A DNA stretch of 38,621 bases, from positions 1 to 38,621 of the forward strand of contig DIHT01000054.1 of assembly GCA_002420305.1 (NCBI GenBank), written 5' to 3'. The notes beneath the pieces are model-generated. The model worked only from the letters and a program-made list of their open reading frames with translations, made no database searches and had not been told where the DNA came from. This document shows, piece by piece, positions 15,832 to 25,757 of this stretch. How positions within the stretch are numbered: position 1 is the first letter of the stretch; each line of letters begins with the position of its first letter. Made by a program: the position numbers and the translations under genes. Source of the stretch: Akkermansiaceae bacterium UBA5689 (lineage in GTDB: Bacteria > Verrucomicrobiota > Verrucomicrobiia > Verrucomicrobiales > Akkermansiaceae).

Positions 15832-18800
15832 ATGCCATTTCCTGCTGTTTTTTTGTGCCTGCTGGCTGCCGGTTCAGCCCTCGCCCAGCATGAGGGGTGG
15901 ACGACAACCCCTGTTCCGCAGGAAGGAGGATGGAAGGGCGCGAGTGGGTTCGGGTGGTATCGAGCCTACGTCAAGATTCCCCGTGAATGGCAGGGAAGCC
16001 GGCTTCTTCTTGTTGTCGATACCATCAGCGATGTCGATGAAGCGTTCTTCAACGGAGCCAAAGTTGGAGCTAATGGGTCGATGCCTCCTTTGTTCGGAAA
16101 ACCTTCAAGCAACATAAGACGTCCATTCGTCATTGAGCCTGACCAGATTCGCTTTGGGAAAGCCAATCTCATCGCATGGCGGGTTTTCAACAAGGAGGGC
16201 AAGGGTGGCATTCTCAGGGGACCACTCCACCTGACGAGAATCAACGATGCTATGGATCTGACCGGGCAGTGGCTTTTCAGGCGCGGCGATGTCCCGTCCT
16301 GGGCACATTGGGGAAAGAACCCGGAGGCGGAGACCGCCTCATATCTCAGATTAGCTGGGGCAGAGCACGCTGGACACCGTGGAGTCATTCCTGCGGACAA
16401 GGAGTGGCGCCGCCAGTTACTATCAGCGGTCTCTCAGCACTTTGATGGGAACAAGAATCCTTATGCCCGGGCCGATGACAAGGGCCAACCCTCTTCCCCC
16501 GAGCGGGCCCTAGATTTGTTCGAGACCGGCGCTGGATTGACCGTGGAGACCGTTCTCAGTGAGCCCGAGGTCCGGCAACCTCTCTTCATGGATTTCGACG
16601 AACGCGGGCGGCTCTGGGTCGTACAATATATACAATATCCCAATCCTGCAGGACTCAAAGTGCTCACGTGGGACAAACACCTCCGCAAGGTCTTTGACCA
16701 GGTGCCACCCCCTCCGCCATTTTCCAGCTCCGCCCATCAGAAATTCGCAGGTCGTGATAAGATCACTATCCATGAAGATACCAATGGCGATGGGAAATAT
16801 GACCTCCATAAGACCTTCCTCGACAGGCTGAACATGGTTACCTCTCTCGCTCATGGAAACAATGGCGTCTGGGTCCTGCACCCTCCCTACCTTCTCTTTT
16901 ATCCGGATAGCAACCAAGACGACATCCCTGACAGTGAACCCATTGTGCACCTGTCAGGGTTCAACCTGGAAGATACCCATTCACTCTCCAACAGCCTGAA
17001 GTTCGGCCCTGATGGCTGGCTCTATGGCTGTACTGGAAGCACGGTGACCGCTCGCATACGGGTTCATCTCGACGAGACCGCTACCCGCTATCCTTTCCTT
17101 GGGCAGAATATCTGGCGCTACCATCCGACACGACATGAATTTGAGCTATTCGCGGAGGGTGGCTGGAATAACTTCGGGGTTGATTTCGATGCAGTCGGAC
17201 GCCTCTACTCCGGTACAAATGGGACTCAGCAGGCTGTCCACTTTGTCCAAGGGGGCTACTACCAGAAGGGGTTTGGCAAGCATGGACCCCACACCAACCC
17301 ATACAGCTTTGGGCATTTCTTCGGAATGCCTATCAAAGGAGAAAGGATCCGGCTCGTTCATCAATGGATCCACTACAGCAGCGGGGAGATTCCACAACTC
17401 GAGGGGCGCCTCGTCGGGCCCAATTCACTTGGAAACAAAATTCATGCCCTCCGGATGGAACCCCGCGGCAGCACCTTTACAACCACGGAAGAAAAGAACC
17501 CTCTTCGAACCAACGATCAGTGGTTTCGCCCAGTCCATTGCGCGGTCGGACCAGATGGGTCAATCTATGTGGCCGACTTTTACGATGCCCGCATTACCCA
17601 TGTGGACCCGCGGGACAACTGGGATCGGAGCAACGGTAGGATTCACCGTATTCGAACTCGTGCCTCCAAGACCTCCAAGCCTCCTGATCTTGGGGAATTA
17701 TCCTCCGGTCAGCTGGTAGATAAGCTCCTCGAGAAAAACCAGTGGGCGCGACGCCACGCGCGCAGACTCCTGCGGACGCGCAGTACGGAGCCTTCCCTCC
17801 ATGAGCTGGGCAGGATCGTGAAAGAATACAATCCCGATACCGACACATCGGAGCAGCAGGCTCTTGAAGCCCTCTGGATTCTCCAGGGGACATTCCTGCC
17901 AAAAACCGATCCCTCCGAAATGAAAGAAATCCTGCTCGCTGCTCTGGGGTCTTCCAGCCCCGACCTGCAACGGTGGGCTATTAGAATCGCTGCTGATCAG
18001 GCGACCCCCCTCGGCCCTGCTCTGGTTGAAATTGCGAGTACCTCGAAGCATGCCGAAGTGATTTCTCAGCTTGCCTCTGCTGCCCGGATTCTGGGAGATC
18101 GATCGCTGATCGAGGCCTTGGCCAGAAGAGGTGAATTTTCTACCGACCCTTTCATCCCCCTTCAGCTCTGGTGGGCTCTCGAAAGTCTCATCAGCCATCA
18201 CCCCGTTCAAGCGCGTGAGCTGCTCTCCTACTCGGGATTCTGGGATACTCCCCTCTTCGAGAGCGTTCTGAGCGAACGTGTGGGACGGCGATATATGGCA
18301 GAACGAAGCCCGGACAGCCTCAAGATGTGCGCTCAGCTTCTTACGCGCGCTAAGGGATCTAAGCATCTCGAAACCCTGATCCGTGGAATGGTCCGAGCCC
18401 TTGAAGGAACATCTCTCGATCCAGTTCCTCCAGAACTTGACGCTGCACTAGCTTATCTCTGGAAGAATGAAGACGTCTCAGGAGAGGTCATTCAACTCTC
18501 CCTGAGGCTGAGGAGCCCGCAGGCCCTCGCAGCAGCACGGCCTCTCCTGAAGGCCCCTTCGACACCTCTTTCTCAGCGCCTCGATTTAATAAAGGCTCTG
18601 GGAGAGCTGGCTGATGCTCCCTCCGAGGAGATCTTTCTAGCGTTAGTCCGGAACGAAAAAATGGAGCCCGCCATACGACTGGCTGCTCTCACTGGGCTGA
18701 GAAGGTATTCCGGGAAGGACATTCCTTCCACTCTCCTGAGCCTGTATCCCCGCCTACAAGGCGATCTCCGTCAGGTGTCCCAGTCACTCCTTGCCAGTAG

Positions 18801-19437
18801 GCCCGCATGGGCCCACCAACTCCTCCTGGCCGTAAAGGACGGCATTATCGACAAGGCCTCTATCAGCCAGGCAAATATCCTGTTGATGAACCACTACGAG
18901 GATAGGGAGATTCAGAACCTGCTCACTCAGCACCTCCGTTCTTCTCCACGCTCGAACAAACACAAGGCTGAGCGGATCACAGAGATCAAGGCGCTTGTCT
19001 CCGCAGAAAGGCCAATAGGAAACCCGTCCGACGGATATACCGTTTTTGCGCAGCAGTGTGCCGCCTGCCACAAATTTAGGGATCAGGGCCGGGATATTGG
19101 ACCAGACCTAACAGGCTACGAGATGAAAAATCTCGATTATCTGGTGCCCGCCATCATCGACCCCAACCTCGGTATCAGGGAAGGCTTTGAACTTTCCACA
19201 ATTACCCTGCGTCCAGCAGGAAACGCGACCTCTGCAATCCTGACTGGATTCATTACAGATGCGAATGATCTCACCGTTACTATCAAGGACCTTTCCGGGA
19301 TCAGGACTGTGATCGCCCGCAAAGATCTCTCTCAGCTGACCCGAGCACCGGTCTCCGTCATGCCCGATGGGCTACTGGACCAATTAACCGACCAGCAGAT
19401 TCGCGATCTGGTCGCCTATCTTCAATCCAAGAGCTGA
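15832..19437 (+). CDS. PVC-type propeller/HEAT protein with C-terminal CxxCH haem domain
   Basis: The 1201-residue exported product has a signal peptide (FLCLLAAGSALAQ). A jelly-roll, galactose-binding-like module follows at about 20-150 (FGWYRAYVKIP, then LIAWRVFNKEGKGGI). A six/seven-bladed propeller of the PVC 'membrane-bound dehydrogenase' type lies at about 225-610 (FDERGRLWVVQYIQYP, KFGPDGWLYGC, GPDGSIYVADFYD). A long HEAT-like helical region spans about 640-1050. The end is a cytochrome c domain with Cys1076-x-x-Cys1079-His1080 (CAACH) and a likely axial Met1177 (SVMPDG). Proteins of this build are a hallmark of Planctomycetes and Verrucomicrobia and are thought to oxidise sugars or other polyols in the periplasm and pass electrons to the haem. 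The substrate is unknown. Confidence 0.93.
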   Translation: MPFPAVFLCLLAAGSALAQHEGWTTTPVPQEGGWKGASGFGWYRAYVKIPREWQGSRLLLVVDTISDVDEAFFNGAKVGANGSMPPLFGKPSSNIRRPFVIEPDQIRFGKANLIAWRVFNKEGKGGILRGPLHLTRINDAMDLTGQWLFRRGDVPSWAHWGKNPEAETASYLRLAGAEHAGHRGVIPADKEWRRQLLSAVSQHFDGNKNPYARADDKGQPSSPERALDLFETGAGLTVETVLSEPEVRQPLFMDFDERGRLWVVQYIQYPNPAGLKVLTWDKHLRKVFDQVPPPPPFSSSAHQKFAGRDKITIHEDTNGDGKYDLHKTFLDRLNMVTSLAHGNNGVWVLHPPYLLFYPDSNQDDIPDSEPIVHLSGFNLEDTHSLSNSLKFGPDGWLYGCTGSTVTARIRVHLDETATRYPFLGQNIWRYHPTRHEFELFAEGGWNNFGVDFDAVGRLYSGTNGTQQAVHFVQGGYYQKGFGKHGPHTNPYSFGHFFGMPIKGERIRLVHQWIHYSSGEIPQLEGRLVGPNSLGNKIHALRMEPRGSTFTTTEEKNPLRTNDQWFRPVHCAVGPDGSIYVADFYDARITHVDPRDNWDRSNGRIHRIRTRASKTSKPPDLGELSSGQLVDKLLEKNQWARRHARRLLRTRSTEPSLHELGRIVKEYNPDTDTSEQQALEALWILQGTFLPKTDPSEMKEILLAALGSSSPDLQRWAIRIAADQATPLGPALVEIASTSKHAEVISQLASAARILGDRSLIEALARRGEFSTDPFIPLQLWWALESLISHHPVQARELLSYSGFWDTPLFESVLSERVGRRYMAERSPDSLKMCAQLLTRAKGSKHLETLIRGMVRALEGTSLDPVPPELDAALAYLWKNEDVSGEVIQLSLRLRSPQALAAARPLLKAPSTPLSQRLDLIKALGELADAPSEEIFLALVRNEKMEPAIRLAALTGLRRYSGKDIPSTLLSLYPRLQGDLRQVSQSLLASRPAWAHQLLLAVKDGIIDKASISQANILLMNHYEDREIQNLLTQHLRSSPRSNKHKAERITEIKALVSAERPIGNPSDGYTVFAQQCAACHKFRDQGRDIGPDLTGYEMKNLDYLVPAIIDPNLGIREGFELSTITLRPAGNATSAILTGFITDANDLTVTIKDLSGIRTVIARKDLSQLTRAPVSVMPDGLLDQLTDQQIRDLVAYLQSKS

Positions 19438-19477
19438 TTCCGGCGGCCACGTATTCAAGGCTCACTCACAAAAGGGT

Positions 19478-20203
19478 CTAGGGCATCAGAATAAGGCGGT
19501 AGCCCACAACCATAAGAAACGCATCTACGAGCAGGTGGCTGATCCAGCAGCCCAGCACTGTCCCCTGCCGCTGATACATCCACGTCCATATTAGGCCCCC
19601 TATTCCAACCAGAAAGGAGAGAAAAAGGGCCAGCGGAAGAGGAAACAGGACACTCATGAGGACCAGGTGGTGACCCGTGAAAGCCACCGCAGCGAGAAGG
19701 TGGCCAGGCCAGTAGCCAACCATCTTGCGCAGATGCCCATAGACAAACCACCGCCAGTAATACTCCTCCATCGCTGAATGGAGAACCGTGATGAAAATAG
19801 CCACAATCACGAACCGCTCTTTCGAGGCAAACCCCAACCCGTTCGCTTTCTCAACTAGATTATGGCTGTTCTCCCTGACGATCTCTCCGACCGGTGTGAG
19901 AACCATGATCCAACCCGCCAGCACGATACCAAGCCCACTCAAGACTCCTGTGACGACAACCGTTCCCCATGAGGGCCAATGGCCAGATCGACTTTCCCTC
20001 CGGAAGAGTCCCCCAAGTCCTATCAATCCAAAAAAGAAGAGCGGATACACGAGAACCCAGACCTTGGTAGCGAACCATGCGCCTCGCCCCGCGTTCCCAT
20101 GGGGAATCCATACGACGTAAATCAACGCGCAAAGAAGGGGCACAACAAGAGCTGCGGCCATCGCTGGCCAGCTCATTCGGTTGCTCCCGTTCCCTCCCGG
20201 CAT
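19478..20203 (-). CDS. CPBP family intramembrane metalloprotease (paralogue 1)
   Basis: About 241 residues from ATG at 20201-20203, with about eight hydrophobic segments. The CPBP/Abi signatures are present: EEYYWRWFVYG (Glu-Glu-x-x-x-Arg), FTGHHLV (second motif His) and SHLLVDAFL (third motif His plus Asp). CPBP proteins are relatives of the CAAX protease Rce1 and act within the membrane; bacterial substrates are mostly unknown. Two other starts are possible: TTG at 20221, or ATG at 20176, which has GGGAGGG upstream. It lies 94 nt downstream of a close paralogue on the same strand. Confidence 0.88.
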   Translation of the reverse strand: MPGGNGSNRMSWPAMAAALVVPLLCALIYVVWIPHGNAGRGAWFATKVWVLVYPLFFFGLIGLGGLFRRESRSGHWPSWGTVVVTGVLSGLGIVLAGWIMVLTPVGEIVRENSHNLVEKANGLGFASKERFVIVAIFITVLHSAMEEYYWRWFVYGHLRKMVGYWPGHLLAAVAFTGHHLVLMSVLFPLPLALFLSFLVGIGGLIWTWMYQRQGTVLGCWISHLLVDAFLMVVGYRLILMP

Positions 20204-20297
20204 GCGAGAATGGTAAAGCAACCCCCACCGGCCTTGTCCATCACATCCACCGCGACAGGATGTTATTTTCTCCTACGCATCCCCCACTTCATTATTC

Positions 20298-21002
20298 TCA
20301 GGTCACCAGCTGATAACCGATCACCATCAGCATCACATCTACCAGAAGGTGGCTGACCCAGCACCCGACTAAAGTCCCTTGCCTCTCATACATCAGGGAC
20401 CAGATCACGCCCCCTATTACTACACAAGCGGTCAGAATCAGGGCGAGGGTGACGGGGAAGAACTGAAGAGTGACAATCAGGTGGTGCCCTCCAAAAGCTC
20501 CAGCGGCCAACAGGTGGGCGCCCCAGCGACCCACCTTACCTCGCAGTTGACCGTAAACAAACCACCGCCAGTAAAACTCCTCCAGTCCAGAGTGGAACAC
20601 CGACACAAAGATGGCAAAGAGGAGAAAATTTTCCCGGAAGCCGAGCCCCTCCGCTCGAATGAGAACTCGAGGAGCGGCTTCCCACACAAGCGCTCCGATG
20701 GGTGTCCACATGAGGATGAACCCTGCAGATGCGATTAACAGCCCACTAAGCAGACCAGTTATCCCCACGCTCTTCCAGGACGGCCACTGCATACCCGGGG
20801 CCCTCCTCAGGACGCCATGCGATCCAGCTCTCCAGAGGAGAAGAAGCGGATAGCAAAGGATGAAAACTTTTGTCAGGGTGTATGCGGACTTGCCGACTGG
20901 ACCATTCGGAAAGATGACAAAGTAGAAGAGCGCTCCTATGGTCGGCACCACGAGAGCGAGCAGCAACGGAACCCAGCTAAGTTGGCAGCGCGATGCGTTC
21001 AT
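20298..21002 (-). CDS. CPBP family intramembrane metalloprotease (paralogue 2)
   Basis: About 234 residues from ATG at 21000-21002; an in-frame GTG at 21029 would add nine. Topology and motifs mirror the downstream gene: EEFYWRWFVYG, FGGHHLI and SHLLVDVML. Shared segments, including ALVVP, LTP/WTPIG, LLAA-AF-GHHL and YERQGT/YQRQGT, show that the two arose by tandem duplication. The third conserved position carries Asp where many family members have Asn. This copy is first in the transcription order. It is divergent from the PSCyt1/PSD1 gene across 145 nt. Confidence 0.88.
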   Translation of the reverse strand: MNASRCQLSWVPLLLALVVPTIGALFYFVIFPNGPVGKSAYTLTKVFILCYPLLLLWRAGSHGVLRRAPGMQWPSWKSVGITGLLSGLLIASAGFILMWTPIGALVWEAAPRVLIRAEGLGFRENFLLFAIFVSVFHSGLEEFYWRWFVYGQLRGKVGRWGAHLLAAGAFGGHHLIVTLQFFPVTLALILTACVVIGGVIWSLMYERQGTLVGCWVSHLLVDVMLMVIGYQLVT

Positions 21003-21147
21003 CCTGCCCGCAGCATGACCGATAGCCACAGGAACGGTGAGTAGATATTTTCAATCATTTCATCGATTGGAGTGATGCGCGCCTCCCCTTCTCTCAGCCG
21101 GTCCATCCTTGCGCCCTCGAGCAGTAGACCGTAGAAGGAACCTCGCC

Positions 21148-24100
21148 ATGCGCCCATCAATTCTTCTCCTCTGGCCATTCGCAGTAATGGCGAGCGAGAA
21201 CCCCGATTTCGGGCGTGATATCAGGCCTATTCTGGCAGAAAACTGCTATCACTGCCACGGACCGGATGAGCAGGCCCGGGAGGCGAAGCTAAGACTGGAT
21301 ACCTTCGAGGGAGCTACCACGGGAGGCGCGTCCGGCCCGGCGATCGTTCCGGGGAAGCCAAGGGAAAGCGAATTGATTGCCCGGATCTTCTCTTCCGATG
21401 GGGAGGACCACATGCCACCCCCAAGCTCAAAACGAGCTCTGACCCCGGACCAGAAAGCCCTTTTGAGCGAATGGATCGAAGCAGGAGCCAACTACGAAGA
21501 GCACTGGGCATGGCAAAAGCCGCAGCGTCCCGGAGTTCCTTCAGTCCGTGATCCCTCTCTGGTCCGCAACCCGGTTGACTCTTTTCTGTTACGTCGACTT
21601 GAACAGGAAGGCCTGGCGTACTCCTCCGAGGCTGATCCTACAGTCCTCCTGCGGCGCCTCTTCCTGGATCTCATTGGGCTCCCTCCGACTCCAGAGGATA
21701 TTCGGGCCTTCGAGGGCACATGGGCCAATTCCGAAGAGCTGGAAAAGTCTTATGATGAAACCATTAATCGCCTCCTCGCCTCCCCTCATTTTGGAGAACG
21801 CTGGGCCCGGCCATGGCTCGACCTCGCCCGGTATGCGGATTCTAACGGTTTTCAGGCTGACCAGTTACGCCCTTCATGGAGCTACCGTGACTGGGTCATC
21901 AAGGCACTTAATGCCAATATGCCATTCGATCAATTCACGATTGAGCAGATTGCTGGCGACCTTCTTCCCGGTGCCACACTTGACCAAAGAGTTGCCACAG
22001 GATTTCACCGGACGGTGACTTGTAATGTGGAGGCAGGGGTCAGTCCTGAAGGCAACCGGGTTGATCAGGTGATCGACCGGGTCAACACCACTGCCACGGT
22101 CTGGCTGGGCGTTACCCTGGAATGCGCCCAGTGCCATGACCACAAATACGACCCATTCACCATGGAGGATTACTACTCCTTCTTTGATTTCTTCAATCAT
22201 ACCCCACTCGAAGTTCAGCTACCCAGTAACAAGACTGACGTATCACACGATTTCATCGGCCCCTATCTTGATCTCCCCCTCACCGCCGAGCAGCAACAGC
22301 AAGCGAAAGAACGTGATGACCAAATCGCACTGCTCCAGAAAGACCGCGACAACACGCTCAAGTCTGAGGAAGAAGCCTATCTCGCCTGGGAACGCCAGCA
22401 CTCCGAAAGCGCCGCACAGCAACTTGATTGGGAGATTCTCCAAGTCACTAAATTCAGCTCCACCGGCGGAGAACAACACGACATTCTCGAAGACGGATCT
22501 GTCCTCCTCAGCGGTAAAGTACCCAACACCACGACCTATACCGTCGAAACCCGAACAACCCTTCCCCGCATCTCCCAGCTCAAACTGGAAGCGCTCTCAA
22601 CTCCCACGCTGCCCGGCAATGGCCCCGGCCGCGGAGATGCTCAACAGCCCAACTTCGTCCTCAAGGAATTCACCGCCACCCTTCGTAAGGACGAGAGCGA
22701 AACGCCGATCAAACTGCACCGTCCACAAGCAAACTTTTCCCAGAAGAACTGGGACGTCGCGGGCCTGATCGACGGCAGACCATCCACGGGTTGGGCCATC
22801 AATCCACAGTTCGGAAAATCACATTGGGCTACCTTCGAACTGGTCAACCCGATCGAACACACAAGTGGAACTACCATCGTCTTCACGTTGCCGCAGGACT
22901 GGGGTAGAGGGCGCGTTATTGGCAACCTCCGCCTCTCCGCCCACAGCCAGGTCAGCAAAGACTCCAAACTTCCTGCCGACCTGATTGCTCTTCTCAAAAA
23001 TCCGGTTGAGAAACGCAGTGAAGCTCAGCAAAAGAAACTCCGCGCCCACTTCGAGAAAGAAACCCCCACCCTCAAGAAAATCGATACCGAGATCGCCCGG
23101 CTCAAGAAGCAGCGCAATACCATCAAAGCCAATCAAACCCTGGTCATGGTCGAAATGGAGAAACGGCGGACCACTCACATCCTGAATCGAGGAGAGTTTC
23201 TCTCACCAGGACAAAGGGTTGAGGCAAGGACGCCCTCCATTCTCACTCTTTCCCGCAAGCCGAATGATGGGACCAAACCGTCGGATCGTCTCGCACTGGC
23301 CCAGTGGCTGGTCGACCGGGACAACCCTCTCACAGCCCGCGTGGCGATCAACCGCTGGTGGGCTGAACTGTTCGGCAACGGAATCGTCGCAACTCTCGAG
23401 GACTTCGGGACTCAATCCCCGACTCCCAGCCATCCGGACCTCCTGGACTGGCTCGCCGTTGAGTTCATGGAGTCCGGCTGGGACATGAAACATCTTCTCA
23501 GAGTAATGGTGAGCTCTCAGGCCTATCGGCAATCCTCACGAATCACCCCTGAGCTCCTCGAAAAGGATCCCCGTAATTTCCTTCTTGGCCGCGCACCTCG
23601 CTTCCGGCTGAACGCAGAGCGGATCCGCGATAATGCTCTGGCTATCTCCGGCCTCCTCTCTCCAAAAATGTTCGGCGAGCCCGTAATGCCCTATCAGCCG
23701 CCCGGGCTCTGGCGCCAAACCGGACGAAATGAACCTAAATGGCTTGAGGAAAAGGACGAGGACCGCTGGCGACGGGGGATTTATATCGTCTACCGGAGAG
23801 CTGCTCCCTACCCAAGCATGGTCAACTTTGATGCCCCCGACAGGGCCGCCTGCAGTGTAGCTCGTGCGCGCACTAATACCCCGAACCAAGCCCTTACGCT
23901 CTTGAACGATCCCGCCTTCGTGGAGATGGCACTCGCGCTCGCTGACCGAATCCTTCAGGAGTCCAGCTCTCCGGGAACCAGAATCCAGCACGGTTTTCGT
24001 CTGGCAGTTTCACGCCTGCCTGAAAGCAGGGAAACCAGCATCATTCATCAACTCCTGCACGAGAGGCTAGATTACTTCACGGCGCACCCCAAGGAGGCCG

Positions 24101-24225
24101 AGAACCTACTCAGCAACCCTCATTTCGTCTACCAACCTCAAACCCGGAACCACTTGGAGTTAGCAGCGTGGTTTTACGTCGCCAGTGCACTCCTGAATCT
24201 CGACGAGACTATTACGAGAAATTAA
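21148..24225 (+). CDS. PSCyt1-DUF1549-DUF1553 (PSD1) haem protein, exported
   Basis: About 1025 residues. Domains in order: signal peptide (MRPSILLLWPFAVMA); a PSCyt1 cytochrome module with Cys33-x-x-Cys36-His37 (NCYHCHGPDEQ); DUF1549 at about 105-330 (WARPWLDLARYADSNG, ending with a second CxxCH, Cys326-Cys329-His330, in CAQCHDHKYDPF); a central beta-rich segment with a charged helical stretch (about 600-670, KKLRAHFEKETPTLKK); and DUF1553 at about 710-1020 (RVAINRWWAELFGNGIV). These proteins are nearly restricted to Planctomycetes and Verrucomicrobia and are paired with DUF1501 proteins, as here 55 nt downstream. They probably act in redox steps of polysaccharide use. ATG at 21148 is chosen over the in-frame TTG at 21109 because AGAAGGA precedes it and the signal peptide begins there. 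Confidence 0.93.
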   Translation: MRPSILLLWPFAVMASENPDFGRDIRPILAENCYHCHGPDEQAREAKLRLDTFEGATTGGASGPAIVPGKPRESELIARIFSSDGEDHMPPPSSKRALTPDQKALLSEWIEAGANYEEHWAWQKPQRPGVPSVRDPSLVRNPVDSFLLRRLEQEGLAYSSEADPTVLLRRLFLDLIGLPPTPEDIRAFEGTWANSEELEKSYDETINRLLASPHFGERWARPWLDLARYADSNGFQADQLRPSWSYRDWVIKALNANMPFDQFTIEQIAGDLLPGATLDQRVATGFHRTVTCNVEAGVSPEGNRVDQVIDRVNTTATVWLGVTLECAQCHDHKYDPFTMEDYYSFFDFFNHTPLEVQLPSNKTDVSHDFIGPYLDLPLTAEQQQQAKERDDQIALLQKDRDNTLKSEEEAYLAWERQHSESAAQQLDWEILQVTKFSSTGGEQHDILEDGSVLLSGKVPNTTTYTVETRTTLPRISQLKLEALSTPTLPGNGPGRGDAQQPNFVLKEFTATLRKDESETPIKLHRPQANFSQKNWDVAGLIDGRPSTGWAINPQFGKSHWATFELVNPIEHTSGTTIVFTLPQDWGRGRVIGNLRLSAHSQVSKDSKLPADLIALLKNPVEKRSEAQQKKLRAHFEKETPTLKKIDTEIARLKKQRNTIKANQTLVMVEMEKRRTTHILNRGEFLSPGQRVEARTPSILTLSRKPNDGTKPSDRLALAQWLVDRDNPLTARVAINRWWAELFGNGIVATLEDFGTQSPTPSHPDLLDWLAVEFMESGWDMKHLLRVMVSSQAYRQSSRITPELLEKDPRNFLLGRAPRFRLNAERIRDNALAISGLLSPKMFGEPVMPYQPPGLWRQTGRNEPKWLEEKDEDRWRRGIYIVYRRAAPYPSMVNFDAPDRAACSVARARTNTPNQALTLLNDPAFVEMALALADRILQESSSPGTRIQHGFRLAVSRLPESRETSIIHQLLHERLDYFTAHPKEAENLLSNPHFVYQPQTRNHLELAAWFYVASALLNLDETITRN

Positions 24226-24280
24226 AGACATTCTCGCTACACCTCTCTGGTAACACCCTGCTTCTTCCTTCGCCCACCCG

Positions 24281-25720
24281 ATGATCTCCAGCCACCTTCA
24301 GAACGAGACCCGGCGCCTCTTTCTTCAAAAGACGGGATATGGTCTGGGGGCAGCCGCTCTCTCTTCACTTGCCAACGCCGACTCCGCTGGGGCGGCTGAC
24401 GGCTCGCTGCAGCAGTCCGGCCTGCATCACGCCGCCAAGGCGAAGCGAGTAATCTACATTCATCTCGTAGGGTCTCCATCCCACCTGGATCTTTTCGATT
24501 ACAAGCCTGAGCTGCAGAAGCGAACCGGACAATTGTGCCCTGACGAGTTCTTCGACACGAGCAAGCTGGCCTTCATTCGAGAGCAGCCAAATCTTCTTGG
24601 CACTCCCAAAGAGGACCAGTTTGCCTTCCGTAAATGTGGAGCCTCCGGCATGGAGCTTTCCAACCTTCTTCCTCACCTTCAAGGAGTTGCGGATGAACTA
24701 TGCCTCATCAAGACCCTGCACACAGATCAGTTCAACCATGCGCCCTCGCAGATGTTTCTTCTGACGGGGTTCGAACGATTCGGGCGGCCCAGCATGGGCT
24801 CGTGGGTAAGCTATGGTCTGGGAAGCGAAAACCAGAATCTCCCTGGATTTGTGGTCCTGATCACGGGCCAGGTCCTAGGGGCAGGCAATAGCGCATTCGG
24901 AAGCGGATTTCTTCCAACCATCCATCAGGGGGTCGAATTTCGATCCCAGGGCGACCCGGTCCTCTACCTGTCCAATCCGAAGGGAGTTTCACCGAAGGAA
25001 CGCAAGATGGTTGTGGACGCAGTGAACGATCTCAACAAGGAGGCCCTCGCTGACGTGGGAGATCCGGAAATCGCTACAAGAATCAGTCAGTATGAAATGG
25101 CCTACCGAATGCAAACCAGCGTTCCCGAGCTGATGGATATCGCCGATGAGCCTCAATCCATCCACGAGATGTATGGCACCCAACCCGGTAAGACATCCTT
25201 CGCGAATAACTGCCTGCTGGCGAGGAGACTAGTGGAGCGCGACGTTCGTTTCGTCCAACTTTTTGATCAGGGATGGGACCATCACGGAAGTGTTTTCAAC
25301 AGCCTCCCCAATAAGACTCGGCAGGTCGATAAACCCATTGCGGCGCTTATACGGGACCTCAGGGAAAGAGGACTTCTAGATGAGACCCTTGTCATCTGGA
25401 GCGCTGAATTTGGTAGAACCCCAATGGCTCAGGGTGCAGTGGGTGATGGCTCAGGAAAGACCAAGGCTGGACGCGATCATCATAAGGACGCCTACAGTGT
25501 GTGGATGGCCGGGGGCGGCTGCAAGGGGGGCCATGTTCATGGAGCGACCGATGAGCTCGGGTATGCCATCGCACGTGATCCAGTTCACGTTCACGATTTC
25601 AATGCGACTATCCTCCATCAGCTGGGCATTGACCATGAGCGTCTTACCTTCCGCTATCAGGGAAGACAGTTCCGCCTCACTGATGTGCACGGAGGGGTGG
25701 TAAAGGATATTCTCGCTTGA
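24281..25720 (+). CDS. DUF1501 domain protein, Tat-exported (sulfatase/phosphatase-like fold)
   Basis: The 479-residue product has a twin-arginine-like signal (TRRLFLQKTGYGLGAAALSS). The body is DUF1501, a relative of the alkaline phosphatase/sulfatase superfamily. Landmarks are IYIHLVGSPSHLDLFDYKP, HAPSQMFLLTGF, DVRFVQLFDQGWDHHG and VIWSAEFGRTPMAQG, then GRDHHKDAYSVWMAGGG with the His-rich segment that suggests metal binding. The enzymatic activity of DUF1501 is not established. It is in an operon with the PSCyt1/PSD1 gene (55-nt gap), which is the standard pairing in PVC bacteria. Confidence 0.93.
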   Translation: MISSHLQNETRRLFLQKTGYGLGAAALSSLANADSAGAADGSLQQSGLHHAAKAKRVIYIHLVGSPSHLDLFDYKPELQKRTGQLCPDEFFDTSKLAFIREQPNLLGTPKEDQFAFRKCGASGMELSNLLPHLQGVADELCLIKTLHTDQFNHAPSQMFLLTGFERFGRPSMGSWVSYGLGSENQNLPGFVVLITGQVLGAGNSAFGSGFLPTIHQGVEFRSQGDPVLYLSNPKGVSPKERKMVVDAVNDLNKEALADVGDPEIATRISQYEMAYRMQTSVPELMDIADEPQSIHEMYGTQPGKTSFANNCLLARRLVERDVRFVQLFDQGWDHHGSVFNSLPNKTRQVDKPIAALIRDLRERGLLDETLVIWSAEFGRTPMAQGAVGDGSGKTKAGRDHHKDAYSVWMAGGGCKGGHVHGATDELGYAIARDPVHVHDFNATILHQLGIDHERLTFRYQGRQFRLTDVHGGVVKDILA

Positions 25721-25757
25721 AAGCGACTCGGGCGCGCCTTTCCTTTCTGGCTGCTTG

